Shown piece after piece: positions 1-7,903 of a stretch of 64,000 nucleotides of DNA. The position numbers were made by a program, and so were the translations under genes. This DNA is from an uncultured Pseudophaeobacter sp. (lineage in GTDB: Bacteria > Pseudomonadota > Alphaproteobacteria > Rhodobacterales > Rhodobacteraceae), in contig CAJQNB010000017.1 of assembly GCA_905479575.1 (NCBI GenBank), positions 1 through 64,000 of the forward strand, in the 5' to 3' direction. The notes under the pieces are model-generated. The model made no database searches. It saw nothing but the letters and a program-made list of their open reading frames with translations, and was not told the DNA's origin. The first letter of the stretch is position 1. Every line of letters begins with the position of its first letter.

Positions 1-81
1 ATCGTCGAATTACGCTCAAAAATCCCATGTCTATCACTCCAATAACCCCCAACACATCCCGTCAGGAGCAAGGTTGCACAT

Positions 82-135
82 GGGTCAGTTCTCAGTGACA
101 ATTCTGACCTCTACCGGGTCAGTTTTGAGTGACAT
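82..135 (+). repeat. IS21-like terminal direct repeats (remnant)
   Basis: Two near-identical 20-base units, GGGTCAGTTCTCAGTGACAA at 82-101 and GGGTCAGTTTTGAGTGACAT at 116-135, repeat head to tail with a 34-base period. Multiple short direct repeats at each terminus are typical of IS21-family elements, and no istA/istB genes are present here. I infer that this is one end left by an IS21-like insertion. The transposase homology that follows begins just after the second unit, so the element probably removed the 5' part of that gene. Confidence 0.5.
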
Positions 136-569
136 TCAACAGGCGTGGACGTCTGATCGGCCGTCCAAAAGGCGGCATGAACACGAAGTTGCATGCCGTC
201 ACCGACACGATTGGACGGCCGATCCGGTTCTTCATGACCGCAGGCCAGGTCAGCGATTACACTGGGGCCAGAGCCCTGGTGGAAAGCCTGCCAGCCGCCG
301 ACTGGTTATTGGGAGACCGAGGGTATGACGCGGATTGGTTCCGTGAGGCCCTTGTAGATAAGGGAATAACACCCTGCATCCCGGGACGAAAGTCGCGCGA
401 CAAGCCCGTCAAATATGACAAGCGCCGCTACAAACGACGGAACCGGATCGAGATAATGTTCGGTCGCCTGAAAGACTGGCGACGGATCGCCACTCGATAC
501 GACCGTTGCCCAAAGGTATTCCTGTCTGCAATCGCCCTCGCAGCAACCATCTTGTTCTGGTTATAAATC
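129..569 (+). pseudogene. Truncated IS5-family transposase
   Basis: The 145-residue frame matches the C-terminal catalytic half of IS5/IS427-type DDE transposases. It has GRPKGGMNTKLHAVTD near residue 12, the second Asp region LLGDRGYDADWF near 60, and the YKRRNRIEIMFGRLKDWRRI segment carrying the final Glu near 105, followed by a hydrophobic tail. The N-terminal half with the DNA-binding region and the first catalytic Asp is missing, and homology starts right after two IS21-like repeats. It is therefore probably non-functional. The reading frame itself is intact up to the stop codon just after 566. Confidence 0.8.
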
Positions 570-570
570 A

Positions 571-783
571 ATGAGTCTGGAGCCTAAGAAACTGGATGAT
601 GGGCAACTGAAAATCGACGTCTTGCGGAGTTACTACAACGCACAGAACAGACATAGCTCCCGGGCGGCTGTCTATACGACACTGTTCTTCTATGGGCTGG
701 GTTTTCTACTTTTGGCAATTCCAGGAGTTGCGTTTACTAGCAGGGTTCTCTGCGTCGTAGGTACCGACATAGGATTGCTGTGA
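571..783 (+). CDS. Hypothetical short membrane protein, possibly a fragment
   Basis: A 70-residue frame begins a few bases after the transposase stop. A charged N-terminal half is followed by one hydrophobic segment at about residues 34-58. I recognise no family and see no good ribosome binding site. A small hairpin (AAGCAC/GTGCTT, 891-905) followed by a T-rich stretch lies about 110 bases downstream and could end a plus-strand transcript. The frame may be a remnant trapped between the insertion sequence scar and the tRNA gene. The rest of the stretch up to 922 shows nothing else. Confidence 0.25.
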   Translation: MSLEPKKLDDGQLKIDVLRSYYNAQNRHSSRAAVYTTLFFYGLGFLLLAIPGVAFTSRVLCVVGTDIGLL

Positions 784-922
784 GCGACGACGACTCGGCC
801 ATTCGCTCCTATAGCTTGAAGCAGATGGAGAGCGTTTTCTGTGCTTATACTGTGTTCGACACAAGCAAGCACAGCATCCGAGGCAGTCTGAAGCACTAAG
901 TGCTTGTTTTTCTTGGTAAAAT

Positions 923-998
923 TGGTGAGCCCGTCCGGGTTCGAACCGGAGACCTACTGATTAAAAGTCAGTTGCTCTACCAGCTGAGCTAACGGCCC
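923..998 (-). tRNA. tRNA-Lys(TTT)
   Basis: The minus strand reads as a 76-nt tRNA with D arm GCTCAGCTGGTAGAGC, anticodon loop CTTTTAA (anticodon TTT), T loop TTCGAAC and an encoded CCA end (923-925). The anticodon and T stems pair perfectly. The acceptor stem is odd: with 5' GGGCCGT and 3' CGGGCTC, the two innermost positions (6-67 G/G and 7-66 T/C) do not pair and 2-71 is a G-T. The gene lies about 350 bases from an insertion sequence scar. It could be functional with a weak stem or be a degenerating copy. Confidence 0.85.
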
Positions 999-1193
999 AC
1001 TTTATAGTCGCGGTCTAAGTGATTTATCCAAGAGGATCAAGCGCTTAATTTGCTATCGTCCGGCCAGTCCGTGTCGTTCTTGCCGTTCCGATTGGCGGCT
1101 ATCTACGGTTCGCGGGGGGACGGGTCAAGCCCTTTTTTGAACTTTATGCGTCACAGACTGGATTCATTTTCACCACAGGTCTATATGGCCGAT

Positions 1194-2024
1194 ATGAGCA
1201 TGTATTCAGAACCCCTTTTTCCCTTCATGAAGATGCACGGGCTGGGCAACGACTTTGTTGTTGTTGACGCGCGGAGCAATCGATTGGAAATCACCCCCGC
1301 CCTGGCGCGGGGAATCGCCCATCGTCAATTTGGCGTTGGCTTTGATCAGTTGGCGCTGATTGAACAGGGCACGGGGGACGCGCATCTCACCTTTTACAAC
1401 GCCGATGGCTCCACCTCAGCGGCCTGTGGCAATGCCACCCGCTGCATTGCCCGCCACCTGATGCAGGAAAGCGGCAAGACCGATCTGCACCTCACCACTG
1501 ATCGCGGCGATCTATTCGCCTGCGACGTCGGCAACGGGCTCACCTCGGTCAACATGGGGCAACCGCAGCTGGACTGGCGCGACATTCCTTTGCGGGAAGA
1601 AACCGACACCCTGGAGTTGCCCATCGAGGGCGCCCCAACCGCTACCGGTATGGGCAACCCCCATTGCACCTTCTTTGTCGAAGATGCCGATCTCATCCCG
1701 CTCTCAGAGTTTGGCCCCAGATACGAACATCACCCGCTTTACCCCCAGCGCACCAATGTGCAGGTCGCCCATCTTGTTGGCCCCAATCACATCCGCATGC
1801 GCGTCTGGGAACGCGGTGTGGGCGTTACCCTGGCCTCTGGCTCCTCCTCCTGCGCAACCGCCGTGGCCGCCGCCCGACGCGGCCTGACCGGGCGCAAAGT
1901 CCAGATTGATCTGGACGGTGGCACACTCTGGATCGACTGGCGCGACGATGGCGTCTGGATGACCGGACCGACCATGCATGTCTTCACCGGCAGTTTCACC
2001 GCCGCTTTTCTCGAAAGTCTCTGA
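1194..2024 (+). CDS. dapF: Diaminopimelate epimerase (unusual active site)
   Basis: DapF interconverts LL- and meso-diaminopimelate for lysine and peptidoglycan synthesis. The start at 1194 gives 276 residues, the usual family length, and puts the hallmark MKMHGLGNDFVVVDA at residue 12; the longer frame from 1050 starts with TTG and adds unconserved sequence. The first catalytic cysteine is present (AACGN, C78). The second motif reads GVTLASGSSSCA, where the family normally has GETxACGxGACA: the catalytic Cys is Ser215 and the nearby Glu is Val211, while C220 remains. mtaB follows 1 base after the stop. Confidence 0.9.
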   Translation: MSMYSEPLFPFMKMHGLGNDFVVVDARSNRLEITPALARGIAHRQFGVGFDQLALIEQGTGDAHLTFYNADGSTSAACGNATRCIARHLMQESGKTDLHLTTDRGDLFACDVGNGLTSVNMGQPQLDWRDIPLREETDTLELPIEGAPTATGMGNPHCTFFVEDADLIPLSEFGPRYEHHPLYPQRTNVQVAHLVGPNHIRMRVWERGVGVTLASGSSSCATAVAAARRGLTGRKVQIDLDGGTLWIDWRDDGVWMTGPTMHVFTGSFTAAFLESL

Positions 2025-2025
2025 C

Positions 2026-3282
2026 ATGTCAGCGCCAAAGTTCACCACACTCGGCTGCCGTCTCAACGCCTATGAGACCGAAGCAATGAAAGAGCTGTCT
2101 CAGGCCGCTGGCCTGGAAAATCTGGTGGTGGTGAATACCTGCGCCGTCACCGCAGAGGCGGTGCGCAAATCCCGCCAGGAAATTCGCCGCCTGCGCCGCG
2201 ACAACCCAGAGGCCCGCATCGTGGTCACCGGCTGCGCGGCCCAAACCGAACCCGAAACCTTTGCACAGATGTCAGAGGTCGATACCGTTCTGGGCAATAC
2301 CGAAAAAATGCAACCAGAAACATGGCATGGCATGGCCGCCAATTTCATCGGCGAGACGGAAAAGGTCCAGGTCGATGACATCATGTCGGTGACCGAAACC
2401 GCCGGCCACCTGATCGACGGCTTTGGCACCCGCAGCCGCGCCTATGTGCAGGTACAAAATGGCTGTGACCACCGCTGCACCTTCTGCATTATCCCCTATG
2501 GCCGGGGCAATTCGCGATCCGTGCCCGCCGGGGTGGTGGTGGACCAGGTCAAGCGGCTTGTGGACAAGGGCTTTAACGAAGTGGTGCTGACCGGCGTTGA
2601 CCTCACCAGCTGGGGCGCCGATCTGCCTGCGCAGCCAAAACTGGGCGATCTGGTGATGCGGATCCTCAAACTGGTGCCGGACCTGCCGCGCCTGCGCATT
2701 TCCTCCATTGATTCGATCGAAGTGGATGACAACCTGATGCAGGCCATCGCCACGGAGCCGCGTCTTATGCCGCATCTGCATCTGTCGCTGCAACATGGCG
2801 ACGACATGATTCTCAAACGTATGGCCCGGCGCCACCTGCGCGACGACGCCATCCGGTTCTGCGAAGAGGCCCGGCGCCTGCGCCCCGATATGACCTTTGG
2901 CGCCGATATTATCGCCGGCTTTCCCACCGAAACCGAGGCGCATTTTGAAAACTCACTGGCGCTGGTCGAAGACTGTCATCTTACATGGCTGCACGTCTTT
3001 CCCTATTCAAAACGAGAGGGCACGCCTGCGGCCAAGATCCCCAAACAAATCAACGGCAACACCATCAAGCAACGCGCCGCCAGACTGCGCGCAGCTGGTG
3101 ACGCCCAAGTCCAGAAACACCTCGCCACCCAGATCGGCAAAACCCATCAGGTCTTGATGGAAAACCCCCATATGGGTCGGACCGAACAGTTCACCGAAGT
3201 GAAATTCTCCAAACCTCAGAGCGAAGGCAAAATCGTCTCCACCCACATCCTCGGTATCAACGATACCCATCTCACCGCCTGA
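2026..3282 (+). CDS. mtaB: tRNA t6A37 methylthiotransferase MtaB
   Basis: This is a radical-SAM methylthiotransferase that converts t6A to ms2t6A at position 37 of tRNAs. At 418 residues it has the MTTase domain with three cluster cysteines (LGCRLN, NTCAV, TGCAAQ in the first 75 residues), then the radical-SAM motif CDHRCTFC near residue 147. GCRLN and the overall length favour MtaB over MiaB or RimO. The start at 2026 is chosen because dapF stops at 2024, so the two genes are probably co-transcribed. Its substrate t6A requires TsaD, encoded later in the window. Confidence 0.93.
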   Translation: MSAPKFTTLGCRLNAYETEAMKELSQAAGLENLVVVNTCAVTAEAVRKSRQEIRRLRRDNPEARIVVTGCAAQTEPETFAQMSEVDTVLGNTEKMQPETWHGMAANFIGETEKVQVDDIMSVTETAGHLIDGFGTRSRAYVQVQNGCDHRCTFCIIPYGRGNSRSVPAGVVVDQVKRLVDKGFNEVVLTGVDLTSWGADLPAQPKLGDLVMRILKLVPDLPRLRISSIDSIEVDDNLMQAIATEPRLMPHLHLSLQHGDDMILKRMARRHLRDDAIRFCEEARRLRPDMTFGADIIAGFPTETEAHFENSLALVEDCHLTWLHVFPYSKREGTPAAKIPKQINGNTIKQRAARLRAAGDAQVQKHLATQIGKTHQVLMENPHMGRTEQFTEVKFSKPQSEGKIVSTHILGINDTHLTA

Positions 3283-3292
3283 GCCCCCCCTT

Positions 3293-3353
3293 TTCATCTT
3301 GCTAAAAATACCTCGGGGTGAATGGGCGTTCACGCCCAGAGGGGCAGCGCCCC
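3293..3353. repeat. Intergenic repeat copy 1
   Basis: This GC-rich palindromic block has a short A-rich lead-in (GCTAAAAATACC), then CGGGGTG, an inverted pair GGGCGTTCACGCCC, and an inverted pair GGGGCAGCGCCCC. A related block lies at 11318-11375. I recall elements of this type in many intergenic regions of roseobacter genomes, but could not check that here. Confidence 0.45.
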
Positions 3354-3384
3354 TGCGATTTGCAGCCGCCTGATCAAACAAAAA

Positions 3385-3412
3385 GGCCCCCGCAAGGTGA
3401 CTTGCAGGGGCC
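3385..3412 (-). terminator. Bidirectional terminator between mtaB and petABC
   Basis: The arms GGCCCCCGCAAG and CTTGCAGGGGCC surround the 4-base loop GTGA. On the minus strand the stem is followed by TTTTTG, and on the plus strand by GTTTTA. The hairpin sits 27 bases past the petC stop and about 100 bases past mtaB, so it probably ends both convergent transcripts. Confidence 0.8.
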
Positions 3413-3438
3413 GTTTTATGTCTGGTGAAATCAGCCTA

Positions 3439-4230
3439 TCAGGCGGATTTTTTACCCTTGTGCGGTGCCCAGAGCTGTTTGTTGGTCAGATAAAGCAGAA
3501 CCGACAGAACGGTCAGGATCAGCACCCCAACAAAACCGCTTTGCTTGCGGGCCATCATCTTGGGCTCGGCGGTCCACATCAGGAACGCCGCAACATCCTG
3601 TGCCATGTGATGCACGGTGTTGTCATGGCCATCGGCAAATTCAACCTGCTCATCCGACAGCGGCGGCGCCATCGAGATCCAGCCACCTGGGAAGGCGGTG
3701 TTCTCATAAAACAGGGTGCCTGCCTCTTCCTTTTCCTCACCGGTATAGCCGTCCAGCAAGGAGGCGATGTATTCCGCGCCACCGATGCCTTTGAACAGCT
3801 GGTTCATACCGGACCCATAGGGGCCGTGGAAACCGGCGCGTGCCTTGGCCATCAGGCTCAGGTCAGGGGCACCGGCGGCGGTATTGGCAGGGAAGTGATC
3901 TACCGGCTTGGCAGGGACATCCTCGTCCAGTTCCGGGTCATAGACGGTAAAGTTCTCAGCCGCATAGGCACGGACCTGATCAGCAGGCAGTGCAGGACCA
4001 CCCTCGTCAGCAAGGGTGCGCAGGGGTACGAACTTCAGCCCGTGACAGGCAGCGCAGACTTCGGTGTAGATCTGCAAGCCGCGCTGCAGCTGATTTTGAT
4101 CATAGGCGCCAAATGGTCCCTCAAACGAGAACTGAAAGTCCTCGACGTGGCCGCTGCCACCTGCCGCATGGGATGCGACAGGGGCAAGGGCCAGAGCGAA
4201 GGCGGCACCGATTGCGAGTTTCTTCAACAT
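3439..4230 (-). CDS. petC: Cytochrome c1, ubiquinol-cytochrome c reductase
   Basis: PetC is the c-type haem subunit of the cytochrome bc1 complex; it takes electrons from the Rieske protein and passes them to cytochrome c. The 263-residue protein starts with a Sec signal peptide ([20 protein letters not shown], cleaved after HAA). It carries the haem motif CAACH (C59, C62, H63), and a single C-terminal membrane anchor at about residues 233-252 precedes a basic tail ending GKKSA. It is the last gene of petABC, 17 bases after petB, and is followed by a strong hairpin. Confidence 0.97.
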   Translation of the reverse strand: MLKKLAIGAAFALALAPVASHAAGGSGHVEDFQFSFEGPFGAYDQNQLQRGLQIYTEVCAACHGLKFVPLRTLADEGGPALPADQVRAYAAENFTVYDPELDEDVPAKPVDHFPANTAAGAPDLSLMAKARAGFHGPYGSGMNQLFKGIGGAEYIASLLDGYTGEEKEEAGTLFYENTAFPGGWISMAPPLSDEQVEFADGHDNTVHHMAQDVAAFLMWTAEPKMMARKQSGFVGVLILTVLSVLLYLTNKQLWAPHKGKKSA

Positions 4231-4247
4231 TGGTAGCTGTCCTTCTC

Positions 4248-5579
4248 TTACTCGGCAGGAGTGGCTGCGTCAGATTTCTCGCCATAGTGAGCGTCGAAAT
4301 CTTCTTCGATTGTAGCAGGCTCTGCCAATGGCTTCTCGATGACACCCAGGATCGGCAGGATCACCAGGAAGTAACCGAACCAATAGGCCGATGCGATCAG
4401 CGAGAACGATGCATAGGGCTCTTCCGCCGGCATCGCGCCCAGCCACATCAGGGCAAAGAAGTCAAAGATCAGCAGATAGAACCACCATTTGAACATCGGA
4501 CGGTAACGACCCGACCGCACCCGGCTGGTATCCAGCCAAGGCACCAGCGCCATCACGGCGATCGCGCCAAACATCGCCAGAACCCCAAAGAACTTGGCGT
4601 CGACAATGCCACCCGTCACAAAGGATGCAATCTGAACAACCCAGACTTCCGAGGTGAAGGCCCGCAGGATCGCGTAGAACGGCAGGAAGTACCATTCAGG
4701 AACGATATGCGACGGCGTCACCAGTGGGTTTGCCTCGATGTAGTTATCGGGGTGGCCCAGGTAGTTTGGCATAAAGCCGACGATGGCCCAGAAGATCACC
4801 AGAACCACGGCCAGACCAAGGAAATCCTTGATCACAAAATAGGGCCAGAACGGCAGGGTGTCTTTTTTGACTTCCTCTTTCGAGCCCTTGCGCACATCAA
4901 CACCGGTTGGGTTGTTGTTGCCGGTGGTGTGGAAGGCCCAGATATGGACCACAACCAGCGCCGCAATAACAAAAGGCAGCAGATAGTGCAGCGAGAAGAA
5001 GCGGTTCAGGGTGGCATTGTCCACCGCAGGTCCGCCCAGCAGGAATGTCTGCAGTGCTTCACCCACAAAAGGAATGGCGCCAAACAGGCCGGTGATCACG
5101 GTCGCGCCCCAGAAGGACATCTGACCCCAGGGCAAAACATAGCCCATGAACCCGGTGGCCATCATCAACAGGTAGATGATCATGCCGATGATCCAGGTGA
5201 TCTCACGTGGGGCCTTGTAAGAACCGTAGAAGAGACCGCGGAAGATGTGGATGTAGACCGCCACAAAGAACAGCGAGGCGCCGTTTGCGTGCAGGTAGCG
5301 CAGCATATAGCCGCCATTCACGTCGCGCATGATGTGCTCAACGCTGGCAAAAGCCATGTCGGCATGCGGGGTGTAGTGCATCACTAGGACGATACCGGTG
5401 ACAATTTGCATCACCAGGCAGAAGGCCAGAACAATGCCCCAGATCCACCACCAGTTCAGGTTTTTGGGGGTAGGGATCATGATGGTGTCGTAGATCAGAC
5501 CGACGATGGGCAGGCGGCTATGCAGCCACTTTTCTGCGCCTGTCTTCGGCTCGTAATGGTCGTGCGGAATACCGGACAT
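4248..5579 (-). CDS. petB: Cytochrome b of the bc1 complex
   Basis: PetB is the eight-helix membrane subunit carrying haems bL and bH and both quinone sites. At 443 residues it has the length typical of Rhodobacteraceae, longer than mitochondrial cytochrome b because of a C-terminal extension. The PEWY loop of the Qo site is present ([14 protein letters not shown]), as are the first pair of haem-ligand histidines (helix ending VLVMHY and LRYLHANG) and the second pair (SLHYLLPF and VVVHIWAFH). It lies between petA, 12 bases upstream, and petC. Confidence 0.97.
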   Translation of the reverse strand: MSGIPHDHYEPKTGAEKWLHSRLPIVGLIYDTIMIPTPKNLNWWWIWGIVLAFCLVMQIVTGIVLVMHYTPHADMAFASVEHIMRDVNGGYMLRYLHANGASLFFVAVYIHIFRGLFYGSYKAPREITWIIGMIIYLLMMATGFMGYVLPWGQMSFWGATVITGLFGAIPFVGEALQTFLLGGPAVDNATLNRFFSLHYLLPFVIAALVVVHIWAFHTTGNNNPTGVDVRKGSKEEVKKDTLPFWPYFVIKDFLGLAVVLVIFWAIVGFMPNYLGHPDNYIEANPLVTPSHIVPEWYFLPFYAILRAFTSEVWVVQIASFVTGGIVDAKFFGVLAMFGAIAVMALVPWLDTSRVRSGRYRPMFKWWFYLLIFDFFALMWLGAMPAEEPYASFSLIASAYWFGYFLVILPILGVIEKPLAEPATIEEDFDAHYGEKSDAATPAE

Positions 5580-5591
5580 ATGTTAGTCTCC

Positions 5592-6152
5592 TTATCCCAG
5601 CTTGATGGTTGTTGCGTCGGTGAACTCAGCGACGGGCACGTGCAGGTTCTGGGGCGCGGGGCCTTTGCGGATCCGGCCAGCGGTGTCGTAGTGCGACCCG
5701 TGACAGGGGCAGAACCAACCGTTGAAATCGCCCGAACCATCGCCCAGCGGCACACAGCCGAGGTGGGTGCAGACACCCATCATCACCAGCCACTCGCCGT
5801 TTTCATCCATGGTGCGGTTTTGGTCCGCAGCATCGGTGCCAGGCTTGTTGGGGTTTTCCGAAGCGGTATCGATCAGGCCCGCAACATCAACCGCGCGGCC
5901 TTCGTCGATCTCAGCCTGGGTACGACGACGGATGAACACGGGTTTCCCCAAGAACATCACACTAATTTGCGTTCCAACTTCTACACCGCTGACATCCACG
6001 AGAATCGAGGACAAAGCTTTGACGTCAGCCGAGGGGTTCATCTGATTGACCAGGGGCCATACAGCGGCACCCGCAGTCACTGCCCCGGCGCCGGCAGTGG
6101 CGTAGTAGAGGAAATCTCTCCGGGTTCCTTCGTTGTCTTCTGCGTGGGACAC
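5592..6152 (-). CDS. petA: Rieske iron-sulfur subunit of the bc1 complex
   Basis: PetA carries the 2Fe-2S cluster that moves electrons from quinol to cytochrome c1. At 186 residues it has an N-terminal twin-arginine-like region ([15 protein letters not shown]) that also serves as membrane anchor. The cluster boxes are CTHLGC (C128, H130, C133) and CPCHGSH (C148, C150, H151). The start is GTG at 6152, with GGAG 9 bases upstream. It is the first gene of petABC. The upstream gap of about 200 bases contains a small perfect hairpin, GTTTGAA/TTCAAAC (6285-6304). Confidence 0.97.
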   Translation of the reverse strand: MSHAEDNEGTRRDFLYYATAGAGAVTAGAAVWPLVNQMNPSADVKALSSILVDVSGVEVGTQISVMFLGKPVFIRRRTQAEIDEGRAVDVAGLIDTASENPNKPGTDAADQNRTMDENGEWLVMMGVCTHLGCVPLGDGSGDFNGWFCPCHGSHYDTAGRIRKGPAPQNLHVPVAEFTDATTIKLG

Positions 6153-6359
6153 GAGGTTTTCTCCATTTCCAGCGCCCGTTTAGGGCAAACATGCGCATGC
6201 ACCACGATAAACGCGGTGACTCAGGCGGGTCATAGCTGGGTGAGGCGCTTTCGTCCAGCGGTCAAAGCCGCACAGGGCACTCCAGTTTGAAGTTTCTTTC
6301 AAACGGCGCTCTCAAAGCCACAGCAGACCTGCCTCAGCCCCTGCATTTTAAAGAAAGAA

Positions 6360-6962
6360 TTAACCCTCAGGCGGCCGCGTAGCCTGCATGGAAGGCCGCG
6401 ATTCGAAATCCTTGAACCAATCCGCCAGAGCCTCGTTTCCAACCCGCCAACCGGCGTCGGGATGCCTGAAATCCAGGTAAGAAAGCGCACAGCCCACTGC
6501 GATTTGCCCCATATCCAAAGGCCCCTGCAGGTGGCTCATCCAGCGCGCATTGAGCGCCGCACAGGCTCCCAGAACTTTGCCCAGCTGGGCCTGGATCCAC
6601 TCGGGGTATTGCTGTGCCTCGGGGCGCAGGCGCTTTTCATAGGTCATCAGAACGGCGGCATCCATCATGCCATCGGCAGTGGCTTCCAGGACTTTGCTAT
6701 CCCAGCGCGCCGCATATAGCCCAGCCTCGGCGCGTGCATCGAGGTATTCGCAAATCACCCGGCTGTCATACAGCGCCGGCCCGTCATCGCGTTCCAACGC
6801 CGGGATTTTTGCCAGCGGATTACTGGCCTGGACATCTGAACTGGGGGCATAGGGCGTGGTTGCAACATTGTGTATTTCCACACTGTCCAGGGTCCCCGTC
6901 TCGTGCAGCAGGACCATCACCTTGCGAACAAAGGGGGAAGTCGGGGCATAATGCAGTTTCAT
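6360..6962 (-). CDS. Glutathione S-transferase family protein
   Basis: The 200-residue protein has a thioredoxin-like N-terminal domain that opens MKLHYAPTSPFVRKV. The SPFVRK segment around Ser9 is where the active-site Ser/Cys of bacterial GST classes lies. The central NPLAKIPAL has the cis-proline loop (near 48-56), and DSRVICEYLD follows near 66. The C-terminal part is the usual helical domain. The family conjugates or reduces small molecules with glutathione in the cytoplasm; the substrate cannot be told. It has the same orientation as petABC, but 200 bases separate them, so it is probably a separate unit. Confidence 0.88.
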   Translation of the reverse strand: MKLHYAPTSPFVRKVMVLLHETGTLDSVEIHNVATTPYAPSSDVQASNPLAKIPALERDDGPALYDSRVICEYLDARAEAGLYAARWDSKVLEATADGMMDAAVLMTYEKRLRPEAQQYPEWIQAQLGKVLGACAALNARWMSHLQGPLDMGQIAVGCALSYLDFRHPDAGWRVGNEALADWFKDFESRPSMQATRPPEG

Positions 6963-7115
6963 CGCGCTCTCCTTGTCGATTGGCCGCAGCCTAGCTGTTT
7001 GGTGTCAAATGGAAAGCCCGCACGCACAAAGGCTGTGCGCGCATTGCAAGTCGCCCTACGTCATATCTGTGCTTCACATCTTGCGCACCGTGCAACTTCT
7101 TGGCAATGTCGCGCT

Positions 7116-7315
7116 GTTCTCAGGGCGGGGCGAAATTCCCCACCGGCGGTATGCAAAGGGGGGTTTCCTTTTGCGAGCCCGCGAGCGGCTTTTGTCGTCT
7201 CCACGATCCAAAAAGTGGGAACCGGTTTTTGGATACATTGTGGAACATGGGCAAAAGTGTCAGCAGATCTGGTGTGATTCCAGAGCCGACGGTCATAGTC
7301 CGGATGGAAGAGAAC
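7116..7315 (+). promoter_or_regulatory. FMN riboswitch (RFN element)
   Basis: The closing stem GTTCTC (7116-7121) pairs with GAGAAC (7310-7315). Inside are the conserved RFN blocks AGGGCGGGGCGAAATTCCCC, ACCGGCGGT, AGCCCGCGAGCG, a GATCTGGTGTGATTCCAGAG hairpin, then GCCGACGGT, ATAGTCCGGATGGAAG. The aptamer is about 200 bases because one variable arm (about 7190-7260) is long. It precedes a lone ribH2 by 90 bases, so FMN probably lowers expression of that gene. No obvious terminator hairpin with a T-run lies between 7316 and 7405, which suggests translational control. Confidence 0.95.
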
Positions 7316-7405
7316 GTGCGACAGGAGTGCTTTTGGCTCAGGCCAGGTGCGCCCATGCCGTTCGTTATCGCCTTGGGTGACGTGTCAAACCTATAGGAGA
7401 TACCA

Positions 7406-7846
7406 ATGACACACACCCGCTACGCCTTTATCAAGGCACAATGGCATGCCGATATCGTAGATCAGGCCTTGCTTGGCTTCACCCAACTTATCCCCGCCGA
7501 ACATGTTGATGTTTTTGACGTGCCCGGCGCGTTTGAAATGCCGCTGATGGCCCAGGATCTGGCCAAAACAGGCCGCTACACCGCCATCGCCTGCACCGCA
7601 TTTGTGGTAGATGGCGGCATTTACCGCCATGATTTTGTTGCCCAATCCGTGGTTGACGGAATAATGCGTGTGGGCCTGGATACTGGCGTGCCAGTGCTGT
7701 CGGTCTCATTGACGCCGCATCAGTATCAGGAAACCGATCACCACAACGCCATCTATCAGGCGCATTTTATCGACAAGGGCCGCGAAGCTGCCCAGGCGGC
7801 GCTGATGCTCGCCAAATCGCGCCAAACTCTGGCCGTTGTCGCCTGA
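7406..7846 (+). CDS. ribH: 6,7-dimethyl-8-ribityllumazine synthase, RibH2 type
   Basis: Lumazine synthase condenses 5-amino-6-ribitylamino-uracil with dihydroxybutanone phosphate, the penultimate step to riboflavin. The 146-residue protein shows the fold markers VPGAFEMPL (near 40), a substrate region VVDGGIYRHDFVA (near 67-79) and HNAIYQAHFIDKGREAA near the end. The sequence style matches the decameric RibH2 class known from Brucella and other alphaproteobacteria rather than icosahedral RibH1. An AGGAG-like site lies just before the ATG. The FMN riboswitch directly upstream supports its role. No other rib genes are adjacent. Confidence 0.9.
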   Translation: MTHTRYAFIKAQWHADIVDQALLGFTQLIPAEHVDVFDVPGAFEMPLMAQDLAKTGRYTAIACTAFVVDGGIYRHDFVAQSVVDGIMRVGLDTGVPVLSVSLTPHQYQETDHHNAIYQAHFIDKGREAAQAALMLAKSRQTLAVVA

Positions 7847-7903
7847 TATCGAACCTGATCCTGCAAACGGCAGTGGGCCTACCCTGGGTCCACTTGCCTG
7901 CCC

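Noticed and set aside
1050-1193. N-terminal extension of dapF from TTG at 1050
   Set aside because: The extra 48 residues are not part of the DapF family and the protein from 1194 has normal length.
3990-5387. A 465-codon open frame antisense to petB and petC
   Set aside because: It lies opposite two clearly conserved genes, has a basic low-complexity composition with many His/Arg/Gln, and no ribosome site. Long antisense frames are common in GC-rich DNA.
6285-6304. Hairpin GTTTGAA/TTCAAAC as an operator of petABC
   Set aside because: It is short and AT-rich, about 130 bases from the petA start, with no second copy. Too little to claim a regulatory role.
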